Shown here piece after piece: positions 56,191-64,000 of a DNA stretch of 64,000 nt. The notes beneath the pieces were generated by a model. The model worked only from the letters and a program-made list of their open reading frames with translations. It searched no databases and was not told the DNA's origin. This DNA comes from Maribacter antarcticus DSM 21422 (GTDB taxonomy: Bacteria > Bacteroidota > Bacteroidia > Flavobacteriales > Flavobacteriaceae). The stretch lies in assembly GCF_000621125.1 (NCBI RefSeq), contig NZ_JHZC01000019.1, positions 1 to 64,000 of the forward strand, given 5' to 3'. Position 1 is the first letter of the stretch. Each line of letters starts with the position of its first letter. The position numbers and the translations under genes are program-made.

Positions 56191-58737
56191 ATGCAGCAGT
56201 TAGAAAGATTGGCAGAATTTAAGAAATCGGTAAACAATAAATTTAATGTTTATAATAGCCTGTTCCTTAATTTACCCTATAGAAATATAGATAACGTGGG
56301 GATGCTTATTCCCTTGCTTATGGATCAATCCCAAAAAGGGTTAAAGGCAGGTCTAAACCCCAAAGAAATCTTAGAAGCTTTTTTTGAGAATTTTGCGGAG
56401 ATAGAAACTGAGAAAGAGCGAATAGATTTTATGTTTCGTATTATACAGTATGTAGAACGGCAAGTGGTTTTATATGATAGTGTAGAAGATGCGGCTTTCC
56501 CTAAATTGCACAAGCACAGTAGTTCATTATCCTTAAAGGACTATTTTCAATTGATAGATAACAATAATGATTGGGATTCTATTTTGGATAAGCTCAATAG
56601 CTTTAGTGCCCGTATTGTCCTAACCGCACACCCAACACAATTCTATACTCCAGCTGTATTAGATATCATCACGAATTTAAGAACATTGATTCTGGAGGAC
56701 AGAATAGACGAAATAGACGTGGTATTACAGCAATTGGGACTTACTTCTTTGGTCAATGCCAAAAAGCCTACTCCGTTGGACGAAGCCAAGAATATTATCT
56801 ACACCTTACGGCATGTATATTATGACGCTATCGGCGATATGTATGCCTATATCAAAGGCAGTGCTGGTAACCAGAAATTTGAGAATCACGATATCGTTAA
56901 ACTTGGTTTTTGGCCCGGAGGCGATAGGGACGGGAATCCGTTCGTAACTGCAGATATTACTAAAGATGTGGTGAACGAGCTACGCGTTACGCTTATGAAG
57001 TGCTACTATAACGATTTAAAAGGGCTGCAGAATAAATTAACGTTTAGAGAGGTGCAAGAACCCATAAATAAATTACGTGGTAACCTATATATGGCCATGT
57101 TTGATCCTAGTAAAGACGTTGGGTACGAAGATATCATTGGCCCCTTAAACCAAATACGCGAGGCTTTGGTCCATAAGTACCATAACTTGTATTTAAAGGA
57201 GCTAGATTTGTATATCGATAAGGTAAAAATCTTTAAAACGCATTTTGCTACGATTGATATCCGTCAGGACCATAGCATGCATACCAAGGTGATGAACGCC
57301 GTTTTGCTTAAGAACGGTTTTATCAAGGCTGATGTGAACGAGTTATCCGAGGCCGAATTGATTGATATCCTGATGCATAAAAATATCGTTCTTAATGCCA
57401 ATGATTACGACGAGGAAATCGTAAAAGACACTATAAAGAACGTTTCACAACTGGCCGATATTCAAGCAAAGAATGGAGAACAAGGCTGTAATAGGTACAT
57501 TATTAGTAATTCAGAAGATGTGTTTAGTATGTTGTACGTTTATGCGCTTTTTAGATGGTGCGGATGGGCAGACAAGGAAATTACCTTTGATATTGTACCG
57601 CTTTTTGAAACAATGAATGGAATGGACAATGCGGAGGCAACTATGCAACAGCTGTTCAGTTTAAAGGAGTACAGAAAACATTTAGAACAAAGGGCAAATA
57701 AGCAGACGATAATGCTTGGGTTTTCCGATGGTACCAAGGACGGTGGCTATCTAAAAGCGAACTGGTCTATCTTAAAGACTAAGGAAGAACTCTCCGAAGT
57801 TTGTGCAAAGAATGACATCGCTGCAATTTTCTTTGATGGTAGAGGAGGACCCCCAGCAAGGGGTGGTGGAAAAACACACCGCTTTTATGCTGCCCAAACA
57901 AATAAGGTAGCCAATAACGAAATCCAACTTACCATACAAGGCCAGACGATTACCAGTACCTACGGTACTAAGGAGCAGTTTATATACAATAGTGAACAAC
58001 TGTTAACTGCGGGACTTTCAAATACGATATTAGGAAAAGAGATTACGATTTCTGAAGAAGCCAGAACCTTGATAGAAGAACTCTCCGAACTCAGTTTCGC
58101 CAAATACGATGCGTTAAAGCATCATGATAAGTTTATGTCGTATTTGGAGAATATGAGTACTTTAAAATACTATACCAAAGCAAATATTGGAAGTAGACCT
58201 GGAAAACGAGGGAACAAAGCCAAGTTGGAACTTTCAGATCTTAGGGCGATATCTTTTGTAGGGTCCTGGAGCCAGTTAAAACAAAACGTCCCTGGTTATT
58301 TTGGTATTGGATCGGCTCTACAAGCAATCGCTAACGAGGGTAGGTTTGAAGAGGCAAAGAAAGTATATGATGAGGTGCCTTTTTTCCAAGCATTGATGTT
58401 AAATAGTATGATGAGCCTATCCAAATGCTACTTTGAGCTTACTAGCTATATGAAGGAGAATAAAGAGTATGGTGCATTTTGGGAAATATTACACGAGGAA
58501 TACCAACTTTCCAAAAAGATGCTCTTAGAACTTTCGGGTATGGAAATTTTGATGGAGAAGGAAGCTATTTCTAGGGAATCTATAAAAATTAGAGAAAATA
58601 TTGTACTCCCATTATTGGTCATACAGCAGTATGCCTTGCAGAAAATTGGAGAAGGTAACACGCATAAGGATTTGTATGAGAAAATTGTGACCAGGTCCCT
58701 ATATGGTAATATTAATGCGAGTAGGAATTCGGCCTAA
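56191..58737 (+). CDS. ppc: Phosphoenolpyruvate carboxylase
   Basis: 848 residues, the Bacteroidota form, somewhat shorter than the E. coli enzyme. Active-site motifs are VLTAHPTQ (about 148-155; usually HPTE), WPGGDRDGNPFVT, the late FFDGRGGPPARGGGKTH and GSRPGKRGNK. It makes oxaloacetate from PEP and bicarbonate, refilling the TCA cycle. Single gene ending at a bidirectional terminator. Confidence 0.95.
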   Translation: MQQLERLAEFKKSVNNKFNVYNSLFLNLPYRNIDNVGMLIPLLMDQSQKGLKAGLNPKEILEAFFENFAEIETEKERIDFMFRIIQYVERQVVLYDSVEDAAFPKLHKHSSSLSLKDYFQLIDNNNDWDSILDKLNSFSARIVLTAHPTQFYTPAVLDIITNLRTLILEDRIDEIDVVLQQLGLTSLVNAKKPTPLDEAKNIIYTLRHVYYDAIGDMYAYIKGSAGNQKFENHDIVKLGFWPGGDRDGNPFVTADITKDVVNELRVTLMKCYYNDLKGLQNKLTFREVQEPINKLRGNLYMAMFDPSKDVGYEDIIGPLNQIREALVHKYHNLYLKELDLYIDKVKIFKTHFATIDIRQDHSMHTKVMNAVLLKNGFIKADVNELSEAELIDILMHKNIVLNANDYDEEIVKDTIKNVSQLADIQAKNGEQGCNRYIISNSEDVFSMLYVYALFRWCGWADKEITFDIVPLFETMNGMDNAEATMQQLFSLKEYRKHLEQRANKQTIMLGFSDGTKDGGYLKANWSILKTKEELSEVCAKNDIAAIFFDGRGGPPARGGGKTHRFYAAQTNKVANNEIQLTIQGQTITSTYGTKEQFIYNSEQLLTAGLSNTILGKEITISEEARTLIEELSELSFAKYDALKHHDKFMSYLENMSTLKYYTKANIGSRPGKRGNKAKLELSDLRAISFVGSWSQLKQNVPGYFGIGSALQAIANEGRFEEAKKVYDEVPFFQALMLNSMMSLSKCYFELTSYMKENKEYGAFWEILHEEYQLSKKMLLELSGMEILMEKEAISRESIKIRENIVLPLLVIQQYALQKIGEGNTHKDLYEKIVTRSLYGNINASRNSA

Positions 58738-58784
58738 GCATAGGTGACGAATTTTGCCGGTGTCAATTATAGGATACTGCACAT

Positions 58785-58820
58785 AAAAGAGCCCAAGCAA
58801 TATCATGTTTAGGCTCTTTT
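58785..58820. terminator. Bidirectional terminator between ppc and the M20 peptidase
   Basis: A 14-bp stem with G-U pairs (AAAAGAGCCCAAGC / GTTTAGGCTCTTTT) and an 8-base loop, with A and T flanks. It serves both convergent genes. Confidence 0.85.
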
Positions 58821-58840
58821 AGTATTCGCTACAAATTTTT

Positions 58841-60343
58841 TTATTGCGTATTCGTAGTGCTTAGAAGCGAATAAAACGTTTTTATACCATAAGCTATTTG
58901 TCCTATTCTAAGGTTTTCATTGGGACTGTGTTGGTTATTGTCAGGATTTACCATAGGTATGAGAAAGGCTGGTATTTTTAACTCATTTATAAATGGCGCA
59001 ATGGGAACCGTGCCGCCCATAGTCCGTATCTGTACGACATCATCTTCAAAAGTCTCTTGTAGTGTTTTTACAATGAACTTGCCGTAGGGGTTGTTCAAGT
59101 CTGTTCTAAAAGCATCCGTTACAGAACCTTCCATTACCATCATAATTTTATCGTGCGCCATACGCTCTTCTTTTGTAGGTGCCATGGTGGTGATATAAAA
59201 ACCCTCTTTTTCGATATGTTTTTTGACAAGGTTTTTCAATCGAGTACCATCGGTTTCGGGTACTAATCTCAAATCTAATTCTGCTGTAGCGGTTGCAGGT
59301 ACAATAGTTCTCGCTTTTTCTCCAATCCATCCGGAACCTAGTCCTCTAATATTTAAACTGGGGTATTGAAGCGCTTCTTGGTAGAATGCGCCCACCTTTT
59401 CTGGAGTTTTAAACTGTAGTTTTTCTGAAATTTCCGTGTCGTTTTCTGGCACACTTTTTAGGATATTCTGTGTAGTATCATCTAAGGAAATGCCCTCATA
59501 ATAACCAGGTATTACAACGCGACCTTCAGTATCTTTCATACTAGCCAATGCCTGGGCTAATTGGAAGCCTGGATTTGGGGCGTAATTGCCATAGTGTCCA
59601 CTATGCTGAGGTTTTATAGGACCAAAAGTGGTAAGGGATACACTAGTTATACCGCGGCAACCGTACACTACCGTTGGTTTTCCCGAGGGATGCACCGGTC
59701 CGTCGCTTATGACCAGAAAATCTGCCATTAATAATTCTTTGTAGGTACGGACTGCTTTTGGTAAGGGCTTACTACTTTTTTCCTCTTCGCTATCTAAAAT
59801 CACCTTTATATTAAAAGACAGCTCTTTGCTATTTTTCTTTAGTAAGTCGATGGCATTCAGAAACATTACAATAGGTCCTTTATCATCTGAAGTTGACCGG
59901 CCAAATAAGCGCCAATCGTAGTTTATATCCGTGTCAAGTTCTGCAAAATCTTCAGTTTTCCATTGGTCTCCATCCATAGATTTTAGGACTGTCTCGTAGG
60001 GATTGTCCTGATTCCATTTTGAAGGGTCTACGGATTGTCCATCCAAGTGCATGTACAACAAGATGGTCGGTTTGGTATCGTCCATGGGCAAAGCTGCAAA
60101 GAATAAGGGAAGGTTGTCGGTTTCCAAAATAGAAGTATTAAAACCTCTTTGGTTGAATTTATCGCGTAACCACATAAGATTACGGTCAATATCGTCTGGA
60201 TTTAGTGCATCGTTAGGGAGCGCTACAAACTGCCGTAATTCGTCAATGCTATGACGTACGTATGATTTTAATTCCTCAGGTGTTTGTGCGTTGGTAAATG
60301 TTGTGAATACAAGGACAAATAGAATACGCCAATAGTTTTTCAT
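58841..60343 (-). CDS. Secreted M20-family metallopeptidase
   Basis: 500 residues. Signal peptide 1-19 (ending FTNAQ). The M20 fold has LLYMHLDGQSVDP with zinc His and Asp, GRSTSDDKGPIVMFL (bridging Asp), ILDSEEEKSS (catalytic and zinc Glu), the LRGLGSG-like IRGLGSGWIG linker domain and the terminal NPDNNQHSPNENLR with the last zinc His. Members of this group are dipeptidases or acetylornithine deacetylase-like peptidases. Periplasmic by its signal peptide. Substrate unknown. Confidence 0.9.
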   Translation of the reverse strand: MKNYWRILFVLVFTTFTNAQTPEELKSYVRHSIDELRQFVALPNDALNPDDIDRNLMWLRDKFNQRGFNTSILETDNLPLFFAALPMDDTKPTILLYMHLDGQSVDPSKWNQDNPYETVLKSMDGDQWKTEDFAELDTDINYDWRLFGRSTSDDKGPIVMFLNAIDLLKKNSKELSFNIKVILDSEEEKSSKPLPKAVRTYKELLMADFLVISDGPVHPSGKPTVVYGCRGITSVSLTTFGPIKPQHSGHYGNYAPNPGFQLAQALASMKDTEGRVVIPGYYEGISLDDTTQNILKSVPENDTEISEKLQFKTPEKVGAFYQEALQYPSLNIRGLGSGWIGEKARTIVPATATAELDLRLVPETDGTRLKNLVKKHIEKEGFYITTMAPTKEERMAHDKIMMVMEGSVTDAFRTDLNNPYGKFIVKTLQETFEDDVVQIRTMGGTVPIAPFINELKIPAFLIPMVNPDNNQHSPNENLRIGQIAYGIKTFYSLLSTTNTQ

Positions 60344-60400
60344 GAGTTGTATTTTGAATATTGAAAAGTAAGGATAAAAGATAGAATGTTATGCCCCAAG

Positions 60401-60618
60401 CTATTTTTTTAAAAAAGATGGTACTCCTTTTCTGATGAGGAGCAGAAAAGGAAACCCTTGAAATAACAAATCAAACCAATCCATGGCTTCCATGACAACG
60501 GCACCGCCTGCTACCCCGTTTAGTTTGCCCCATAAATGGGGTTCAGGAAAAAGGGTGCCAAGCCCCGTGTAAGGCATAGTAGAATTATTAATTTCCAATT
60601 GTTCAAAAACGCTATCAT
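60401..60618 (-). pseudogene. Small membrane protein after trpA, frameshifted
   Basis: From the ATG at 60618, which overlaps the trpA stop by one base, the frame reads MIAFLNNWKLIILLCLT and then a shift near the CCCTTTTTCC run (about 60552) moves the family pattern into the next frame: FPEPHLWGKL, AGGAVVMEAMDWFDLL and FPFLLLIRKG. Together the two frames give a short protein of about 72 residues with two membrane helices, a type often found in flavobacteria and sometimes labelled RND transporter without support. One base indel in a homopolymer explains the break; it may be real or a sequencing error. Confidence 0.7.
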
Positions 60619-61382
60619 TAGGGTCTTATGGTCGTTATAAAAGATGGGATTTCTTCAACTCCATGCTTTGTTAAGTGTTTAATAAAAGCAGAACCAATAA
60701 TAGCACCTTTAGTATCTTTGGTCGCTGCCTGAAAAGTTTCTGAATCTTTAATACCAAAACCTACGATTTGTGGGTTATCGAGTTCCATCCCCGCAATACG
60801 TTCAAAATAACGTCCTTGTTCGTTACCGAAGCCCGATTTTGAACCCGTAACGCTGGCTGAACTTACCATATAAATAAAGCCGTCCGATGCTGCATCAATT
60901 TGCCGTATACGTTCATTACTTGTTTGGGGCGTTATCAAGAATACGTTTATCAAGCCGTATTTTTTAAAAATAGATTCGTATTCCGCTTGATATACATCTA
61001 AAGGAAGGTCTGGCATTATAATACCGTCAATCCCAATGTCATTGCATCTTTTACAAAAGGCTTCTACGCCATATTGGAGCATGGGGTTGAAATATCCCAT
61101 GACGATAAGTGGTATACGAACTGTTTTACGAATGTCTTTTAATTGATTAAATAGTTCCTCGGAAGTCATGCCATTTTTTAAGGCAGCTGTGGAGCTTTCC
61201 TGTATAGTAGGCCCATCTGCCAAGGGGTCGCTGAACGGTAATCCGATTTCAATCATATCTACCCCATTTTTTTCCAAATCTTGAATGATCTTAACGGTGT
61301 CGTTCAATGCTGGGTAGCCTGCCGTGAAGTAGATAGATAGGAGTTTTCCTTCGGAGTTTAGTTTTTGGTTTATTCTGTTCAT
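60618..61382 (-). CDS. trpA: Tryptophan synthase alpha chain
   Basis: 254 residues. Key positions: LSIYFTAGYPALNDT at the start, MIEIGLPFSDPLADGP with the catalytic Glu and the Asp, MGYFNPMLQYG, and GFGIKDSETFQ at the end. It cleaves indole-3-glycerol phosphate to indole, passed to TrpB. It follows trpB by 16 bp as the last intact gene of the trpC-F-B-A operon. Confidence 0.96.
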   Translation of the reverse strand: MNRINQKLNSEGKLLSIYFTAGYPALNDTVKIIQDLEKNGVDMIEIGLPFSDPLADGPTIQESSTAALKNGMTSEELFNQLKDIRKTVRIPLIVMGYFNPMLQYGVEAFCKRCNDIGIDGIIMPDLPLDVYQAEYESIFKKYGLINVFLITPQTSNERIRQIDAASDGFIYMVSSASVTGSKSGFGNEQGRYFERIAGMELDNPQIVGFGIKDSETFQAATKDTKGAIIGSAFIKHLTKHGVEEIPSFITTIRP

Positions 61383-61398
61383 GAAAAATAAATTAAGC

Positions 61399-62610
61399 TT
61401 ATAGCTTGAAGTAGTCTATATACGTCTGTAAATCTTTATCTCCGCGTCCTGAAAGGCTGATGACCACAATATCATCCGGTTTAAATTTTTTATGTGAAAA
61501 AATAGCAAATGCATGTCCGGTTTCTATTGCTGGAATAATACCTTCCAATTGCGAAAGTTCTAATCCAGCGGTCATGGCCTCATCATCCGTAGCGGAATAA
61601 AATTCAGCGCGACCGGATTTGTATAAATGAGAATGCATGGGCCCCACACCAGGATAATCCAAACCAGCAGAAATAGAGTAGGGTTCGGTTATTTGTCCGT
61701 CTACTGTTTGCATCAACATCGTTTTGCACCCGTGGATGATACCTACTTTACCTAATGCTGAAGTTGCGGCACTTTCTCCGGTATTCACTCCTTTTCCGGC
61801 AGCTTCAACGGCAATGATTCCTACTTCGGGTTCGTCTAAGAAGTGATGGTAGGTTCCGGCAGCATTACTACCACCACCAATACAGGCCACTATATAATCT
61901 GGATTTTCTCGACCTTCTTTTTCTTTTAATTGCCATTTGATTTCTTCAGAAATGACCGACTGAAATCGTGTAACCATATCTGGGTAGGGGTGTGGTCCAA
62001 TAGCAGATCCAATAATATAGTGGGTATCTACCGGATTATTTATCCAATCGCGTATGGCCTCGTTTGTAGCATCTTTTAAGGTTTTACTTCCAGAAAGTGC
62101 CGGTCGCACTTCCGCGCCCAGCATTTTCATACGCGCCACGTTTGGTGCCTGTCTGGCGATATCTTTTTCACCCATGTATACGATGCACTTCAGTCCCATT
62201 AAGGCACAAACAGTTGCGGTTGCTACCCCGTGCTGCCCAGCACCTGTTTCTGCAATAATACGGGTTTTACCCAGTTTTTTGGCTACGAGAATCTGCCCTA
62301 TGGTATTGTTTATCTTATGTGCGCCAGTATGGTTAAGATCTTCTCTTTTCAAATATACTCTGGTATTATATTTTTCTGAAAGTCGGTTTGCAAAATAGAG
62401 TGGCGACGGCCTACCCACGTAATCTTTAAGCAACTGGTTGAACTCTTTCTGAAAAGAATCTTCGTACATGATTTCCAAATAATGTTGGCGTAATTCTTCT
62501 ACATTGGGGTACAACATTTCTGGTATAAATGCGCCTCCAAACTCGCCATAATATCCTTTTTCGTCTGCGTGGAAACCACCCATCTGATTTTTTCTTTTTT
62601 CTTTTTCCAT
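61399..62610 (-). CDS. trpB: Tryptophan synthase beta chain
   Basis: 403 residues from the ATG at 62610; a TTG at 62637 gives nine extra residues not seen in the family. The PLP lysine is in [14 protein letters not shown] (about 97). [11 protein letters not shown] binds the phosphate, and the ammonium-site and late [11 protein letters not shown] segments are present. It joins indole and serine to tryptophan. It is 67 bp after trpF. Confidence 0.97.
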   Translation of the reverse strand: MEKEKRKNQMGGFHADEKGYYGEFGGAFIPEMLYPNVEELRQHYLEIMYEDSFQKEFNQLLKDYVGRPSPLYFANRLSEKYNTRVYLKREDLNHTGAHKINNTIGQILVAKKLGKTRIIAETGAGQHGVATATVCALMGLKCIVYMGEKDIARQAPNVARMKMLGAEVRPALSGSKTLKDATNEAIRDWINNPVDTHYIIGSAIGPHPYPDMVTRFQSVISEEIKWQLKEKEGRENPDYIVACIGGGSNAAGTYHHFLDEPEVGIIAVEAAGKGVNTGESAATSALGKVGIIHGCKTMLMQTVDGQITEPYSISAGLDYPGVGPMHSHLYKSGRAEFYSATDDEAMTAGLELSQLEGIIPAIETGHAFAIFSHKKFKPDDIVVISLSGRGDKDLQTYIDYFKL

Positions 62611-62677
62611 TTTTCTTATTTCTTTTCCTCCTAGCAAAGAGGGATTTAGTGAGGTGTATACACACCTTTTATTCTTA

Positions 62678-63358
62678 TTATTTTGTGGGTAATAGTTGAT
62701 AAAACTCTTTTAAATCCTCGATTTTTTTTAATCCTGGTTCTATTTCAAATTTACTATTTATGTCAATAGCATGGCAGTAGATACTCTCCGATTTTTTTGA
62801 AAATTCTTTTAATGCCTCTGTTTCTTCCAAACCAATACCGCCACTTAAAAAGTATGGTTTTTTAGATGGATATTTATCCAATACACTCCAGTCAAAAACA
62901 TATCCGTTTCCTCCTGGCAACTTGCCCTTGGTGTCGAATAAATAAAAATCACATACATCCTCGTATGTTTTCAACACATCAAAATTAAAGTTATCCTTTA
63001 TGGAAAAAACTTTAATAATTTTTATGTGGGGAATCTCCTTTTTAAGCCTTTGACAATAGTCTGAGGATTCTTTTCCATGAAGCTGTACCAGTAGCAATTG
63101 GAACTTTTCTACCAAACGTTTTACCTCTAGAATATCTGCATCAACAAACACACCCACTTTTTTTATACTGTGGGGAAGTGCAGGCATATTTCCCTCAAAA
63201 TTACGTTTAGATGTATCCCAAAAAATAAAACCTAAGTAATCTGGAAATAGTGCAGCTACTTCGGTGGTGTTTTTGTTCATGCCACATACTTTTAGCTTAA
63301 AAGGCTTTCTCCCTTTTCCTACTTCGTTTTTGTCTTTCTTAGAATAATAGTAGTCCAC
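62678..63358 (-). CDS. trpF: Phosphoribosylanthranilate isomerase
   Basis: 226 residues. The start is a GTG at 63358, three bases after the trpC stop; no nearer ATG exists before the catalytic KVCGMNK (Cys about 25). The TIM barrel continues with [33 protein letters not shown], and the phosphate-binding [10 protein letters not shown] with AIDINSKFE. An N-terminal basic extension of about 20 residues is longer than usual. Confidence 0.93.
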   Translation of the reverse strand: MDYYYSKKDKNEVGKGRKPFKLKVCGMNKNTTEVAALFPDYLGFIFWDTSKRNFEGNMPALPHSIKKVGVFVDADILEVKRLVEKFQLLLVQLHGKESSDYCQRLKKEIPHIKIIKVFSIKDNFNFDVLKTYEDVCDFYLFDTKGKLPGGNGYVFDWSVLDKYPSKKPYFLSGGIGLEETEALKEFSKKSESIYCHAIDINSKFEIEPGLKKIEDLKEFYQLLPTK

Positions 63359-63361
63359 GGT

Positions 63362-64000
63362 TTACTTTATTTTTTTAATAAATTCAGCAGCACTTCTGCC
63401 TGGATTATCGGTCTTCATGAAATTTTCCCCTATCAGGAAACCTTGATACCCGTATGGCTTTAACTCTTGAATGGCCTCAATGGAGCTAATACCGCTTTCA
63501 GAGACCTTTACAAAATCGTTCGGAATTAATTCAGAAAGGATTTTGCTCGTCTCTATGCTAACGCTAAACGTTTTTAAGTCCCTGTTATTAACGCCCAATA
63601 TATCCAAACTTGGCATTACGGATTTATGTAATTCTTCTTCATTATGAACTTCCAACAGCACTTCCAAATCTAGACCTTTCGCAAATTCGGAAAGGGTTTT
63701 TATTTCTTGCCGAGATAAAACTGCTGCAATTAATAAAATAACATCGGCTCCATAAGCCTTGGCTTCCAAAAGCTGGTATTCATCTATTATAAATTCTTTT
63801 CGTAAAAGCGGCATGGGTACACAGGCTCTAGCTAAAAGTAAATCCTCTAAAGAACCTCCAAAATATTTGATATCCGTTAGCACGCTCATACCACAAACGC
63901 CAGCTTTTTGGTAGCCTTTTGCCACTTCCCCAATATTGGTGTTCTGATTGATAGTGTCCTTTGAGGGCGAACGCCTTTTATGTTCTGCAATAATACCTGT
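63362..64000 (-). CDS. trpC: Indole-3-glycerol phosphate synthase (5' end off the window)
   Basis: The frame is open from the right edge to the stop at 63362, 212 residues. It enters with IIAEHKRRSPSKD, the conserved active-site start with the catalytic Lys. It continues SVLTDIKYFGGSLEDL, RKEFIIDEYQ with the second catalytic Lys, GVNNRDLKTFSV and SESGISS. About 45 N-terminal residues are missing beyond the edge. First visible gene of the trp operon, 3 bp before trpF. Confidence 0.95.
   Translation of the reverse strand, partial: TGIIAEHKRRSPSKDTINQNTNIGEVAKGYQKAGVCGMSVLTDIKYFGGSLEDLLLARACVPMPLLRKEFIIDEYQLLEAKAYGADVILLIAAVLSRQEIKTLSEFAKGLDLEVLLEVHNEEELHKSVMPSLDILGVNNRDLKTFSVSIETSKILSELIPNDFVKVSESGISSIEAIQELKPYGYQGFLIGENFMKTDNPGRSAAEFIKKIK

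Overview
The window looks like chromosomal DNA of a marine member of the Flavobacteriaceae (Bacteroidota). It is AT-rich and has tight same-strand operons. It lacks obvious Shine-Dalgarno sequences and carries several TAnnTTTG promoter elements, the -7 box of this phylum. The gene families are typical of the group: a DUF3494 ice-binding protein, cry-DASH with an FeS photolyase, a stand-alone PASTA protein, the small ribosomal protein THX and Bacteroidota-type PEP carboxylase. Species cannot be fixed from sequence alone. The ice-binding protein and the light-repair cluster suggest a cold, sunlit habitat; that is inference.

Layout. 1-4632 (minus) is the 5' part of a giant secreted Calx-beta repeat protein that runs off the left edge. 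4633-7483 is an accessory island: an ice-binding protein gene lies between a decayed IS1595-family transposase and a truncated IS3-family transposase, and the IS3 remnant cuts a secreted-protein gene. 7645-11423 (minus) is a compact light-related operon: flavin reductase, a 44-residue DUF2256 protein, cry-DASH and an FeS photolyase. 11.5-28.5 kb holds housekeeping and regulatory genes: kynurenine monooxygenase, Nif3, LpxK, a hybrid histidine kinase overlapping GAPDH, LipA, two ECF sigma factors (one with an anti-sigma), MurB with an aminotransferase, an aspartyl protease and a DUF1573 protein.

28.7-42.3 kb holds valS, a PepSY-type membrane protein, a decaying pair (sterol desaturase and creatininase), then a continuous minus-strand operon rsfS-ftsH-LUD-cdsA-psd-ACBP joining proteostasis and phospholipid synthesis, then birA, an SRPBCC protein, and pyrE back to back with a NUDIX gene. 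42.3-52.3 kb contains a broken M14 peptidase gene, a PAS histidine kinase with its response regulator, coaD, ddl, a PASTA protein, an RluA-type pseudouridine synthase, yaaA, a small lipoprotein, THX and a uracil-DNA glycosylase family protein. 52.3-64 kb holds a sulfatase, a phosphodiesterase-like lipoprotein, ppc, an M20 peptidase and the trpC-F-B-A operon, which runs off the right edge.

A recurring theme is gene decay. At least six loci are visibly broken: GDSL hydrolase, sterol desaturase, creatininase, M14 peptidase, a small gene after trpA, and an unrecognised fragment near 54 kb. The two transposase remnants add to this. I found no CRISPR array, no tRNA or rRNA, and no clearly new multi-gene system. 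The most unusual items are the IS-flanked ice-binding gene, the cryptochrome/DUF2256/flavin reductase operon, and a strong terminator near 55.9 kb with no assigned gene.
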